A stretch of 7,220 nt of DNA, from assembly GCA_900752815.1 (NCBI GenBank), contig CAADWS010000229.1, positions 1 to 7,220 on the forward strand. Direction: 5' to 3'. The position numbers and the translations under genes are program-made. The notes under the pieces were generated by a model. That model saw nothing but the letters and a program-made list of their open reading frames with translations, had not been told where the DNA came from and did no database searches. Below, piece after piece: positions 6,964 through 7,220 of the stretch (its first letter is position 1; each line of letters starts with the position of its first letter). Source of the DNA: Bacteroidaceae bacterium (GTDB taxonomy: Bacteria > Bacteroidota > Bacteroidia > Bacteroidales > Bacteroidaceae).

Positions 6964-7008
6964 GGAACCTAGCCACACCTTGTCTGTGTTGCTTCGTTCC
7001 TTTTTTTT
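6964..7008 (+). terminator. Intrinsic terminator downstream of the WYL gene
   Basis: GGAAC (6964-6968) pairs with GTTCC (6996-7000). Inner GC and ACAC segments pair with GTGT and GC, and eight T residues follow at once (7001-7008). This is the best-formed + strand terminator near the WYL gene, about 120 bases after its stop codon. Confidence 0.75.
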
Positions 7009-7135
7009 GCATACCTCTCAATGGGTCCGACAACAAGTCCAGGGTGGCCAACTGATTTTGCGTTTCTCCATAATCTCATAGCCCTGCAGTACATTTTTTT
7101 CGCCACGACTGCACGTATTACTGGATTTTTAGGAG

Positions 7136-7220
7136 AAAAACAGTCAGTACTTTCGTAAAAACTAAAGTACTGACAGAATTTTCTATCGGTACTTTAGGAT
7201 TTTCTGTCAGTAGGATTGTG
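7136..7220. repeat. Cluster of TCAGTA-type direct and inverted repeats at the window edge
   Basis: TCAGTACTTT (7144-7153) and AAAGTACTGA (7164-7173) form a perfect 10-bp stem with a 10-base loop. CTAAAGTAC (7162-7170) also pairs perfectly with GTACTTTAG (7189-7197), and ACTGACAGAA (7169-7178) with TTCTGTCAGT (7202-7211), so the middle arm has competing partners. Seen as direct repeats, the segments starting at 7179 and 7200 share TTTTCT-TC-GTA and lie 21 bases apart. The cluster probably continues beyond the window. Confidence 0.6.

Larger units (their letters stand above)
6842..7220. other. 379-base region after the WYL gene without a convincing gene
   Basis: Two overlapping + frames of about 60 codons (from 6873 and 6884) lack recognisable motifs and cross strong inverted repeats and a terminator, so I do not call them genes. 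The region holds an inverted repeat with a nested palindrome, an intrinsic terminator and a terminal repeat cluster, each listed separately. TGATTTTG (7053-7060) is one mismatch from a -7 box, but no gene follows within the window. Confidence 0.6.

Noticed and set aside
6873..7081. Two overlapping frames of about 60-65 codons after the WYL gene
   Set aside because: Both cross the palindrome and the intrinsic terminator and have no conserved motif. The structures explain the region better.

Overview
The window reads as chromosomal DNA from a gut-type Bacteroidales bacterium (Bacteroides, Phocaeicola, Parabacteroides or a relative). The reasons are Bacteroidetes-style -7 promoter boxes (TAnnTTTG) before two genes, A-rich starts without Shine-Dalgarno sequences, signal-peptide glycosidases of Bacteroides type, and a GH84 enzyme that aligns along its whole length with the B. 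thetaiotaomicron O-GlcNAcase homologue. Genus and species cannot be fixed from the sequence alone.

Left part (about 85-4175): a two-gene unit on the + strand for exported glycosidases. A GH27 enzyme (alpha-galactosidase / alpha-N-acetylgalactosaminidase family, with a C-terminal CBM6/CBM35-like domain) is followed after 69 bases by a GH84 beta-N-acetylglucosaminidase. The pair ends at a strong hairpin plus T-rich tract. Together they could remove terminal alpha-linked galactose-type sugars and beta-GlcNAc from host or mucin glycans. No SusC/SusD pair or dedicated regulator is visible, so this is at most a fragment of a polysaccharide utilisation locus.

Middle part (4300-5299): a low-molecular-weight protein tyrosine phosphatase on the + strand faces a tiny GNAT acetyltransferase of the Acetyltransf_CG type on the - strand. 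A GC-rich perfect hairpin lies just after the phosphatase stop codon. Next comes a 618-base AT-rich gap. Its first 240 bases are very rich in C and poor in G on the + strand, and its last 150 bases hold an imperfect direct repeat, an inverted repeat and a promoter box.

Right part (5918-7220): a WYL-domain transcriptional regulator, then 379 bases without a convincing gene. This tail carries a 12-bp perfect inverted repeat around a 13-base palindrome, a good intrinsic terminator, and a cluster of TCAGTA-type repeats running to the window edge.

No complete new system is visible. All five genes belong to known families. The parts most worth a second look are the non-coding structures around the WYL gene and the unusual substrate-loop residues of the GH27 enzyme.
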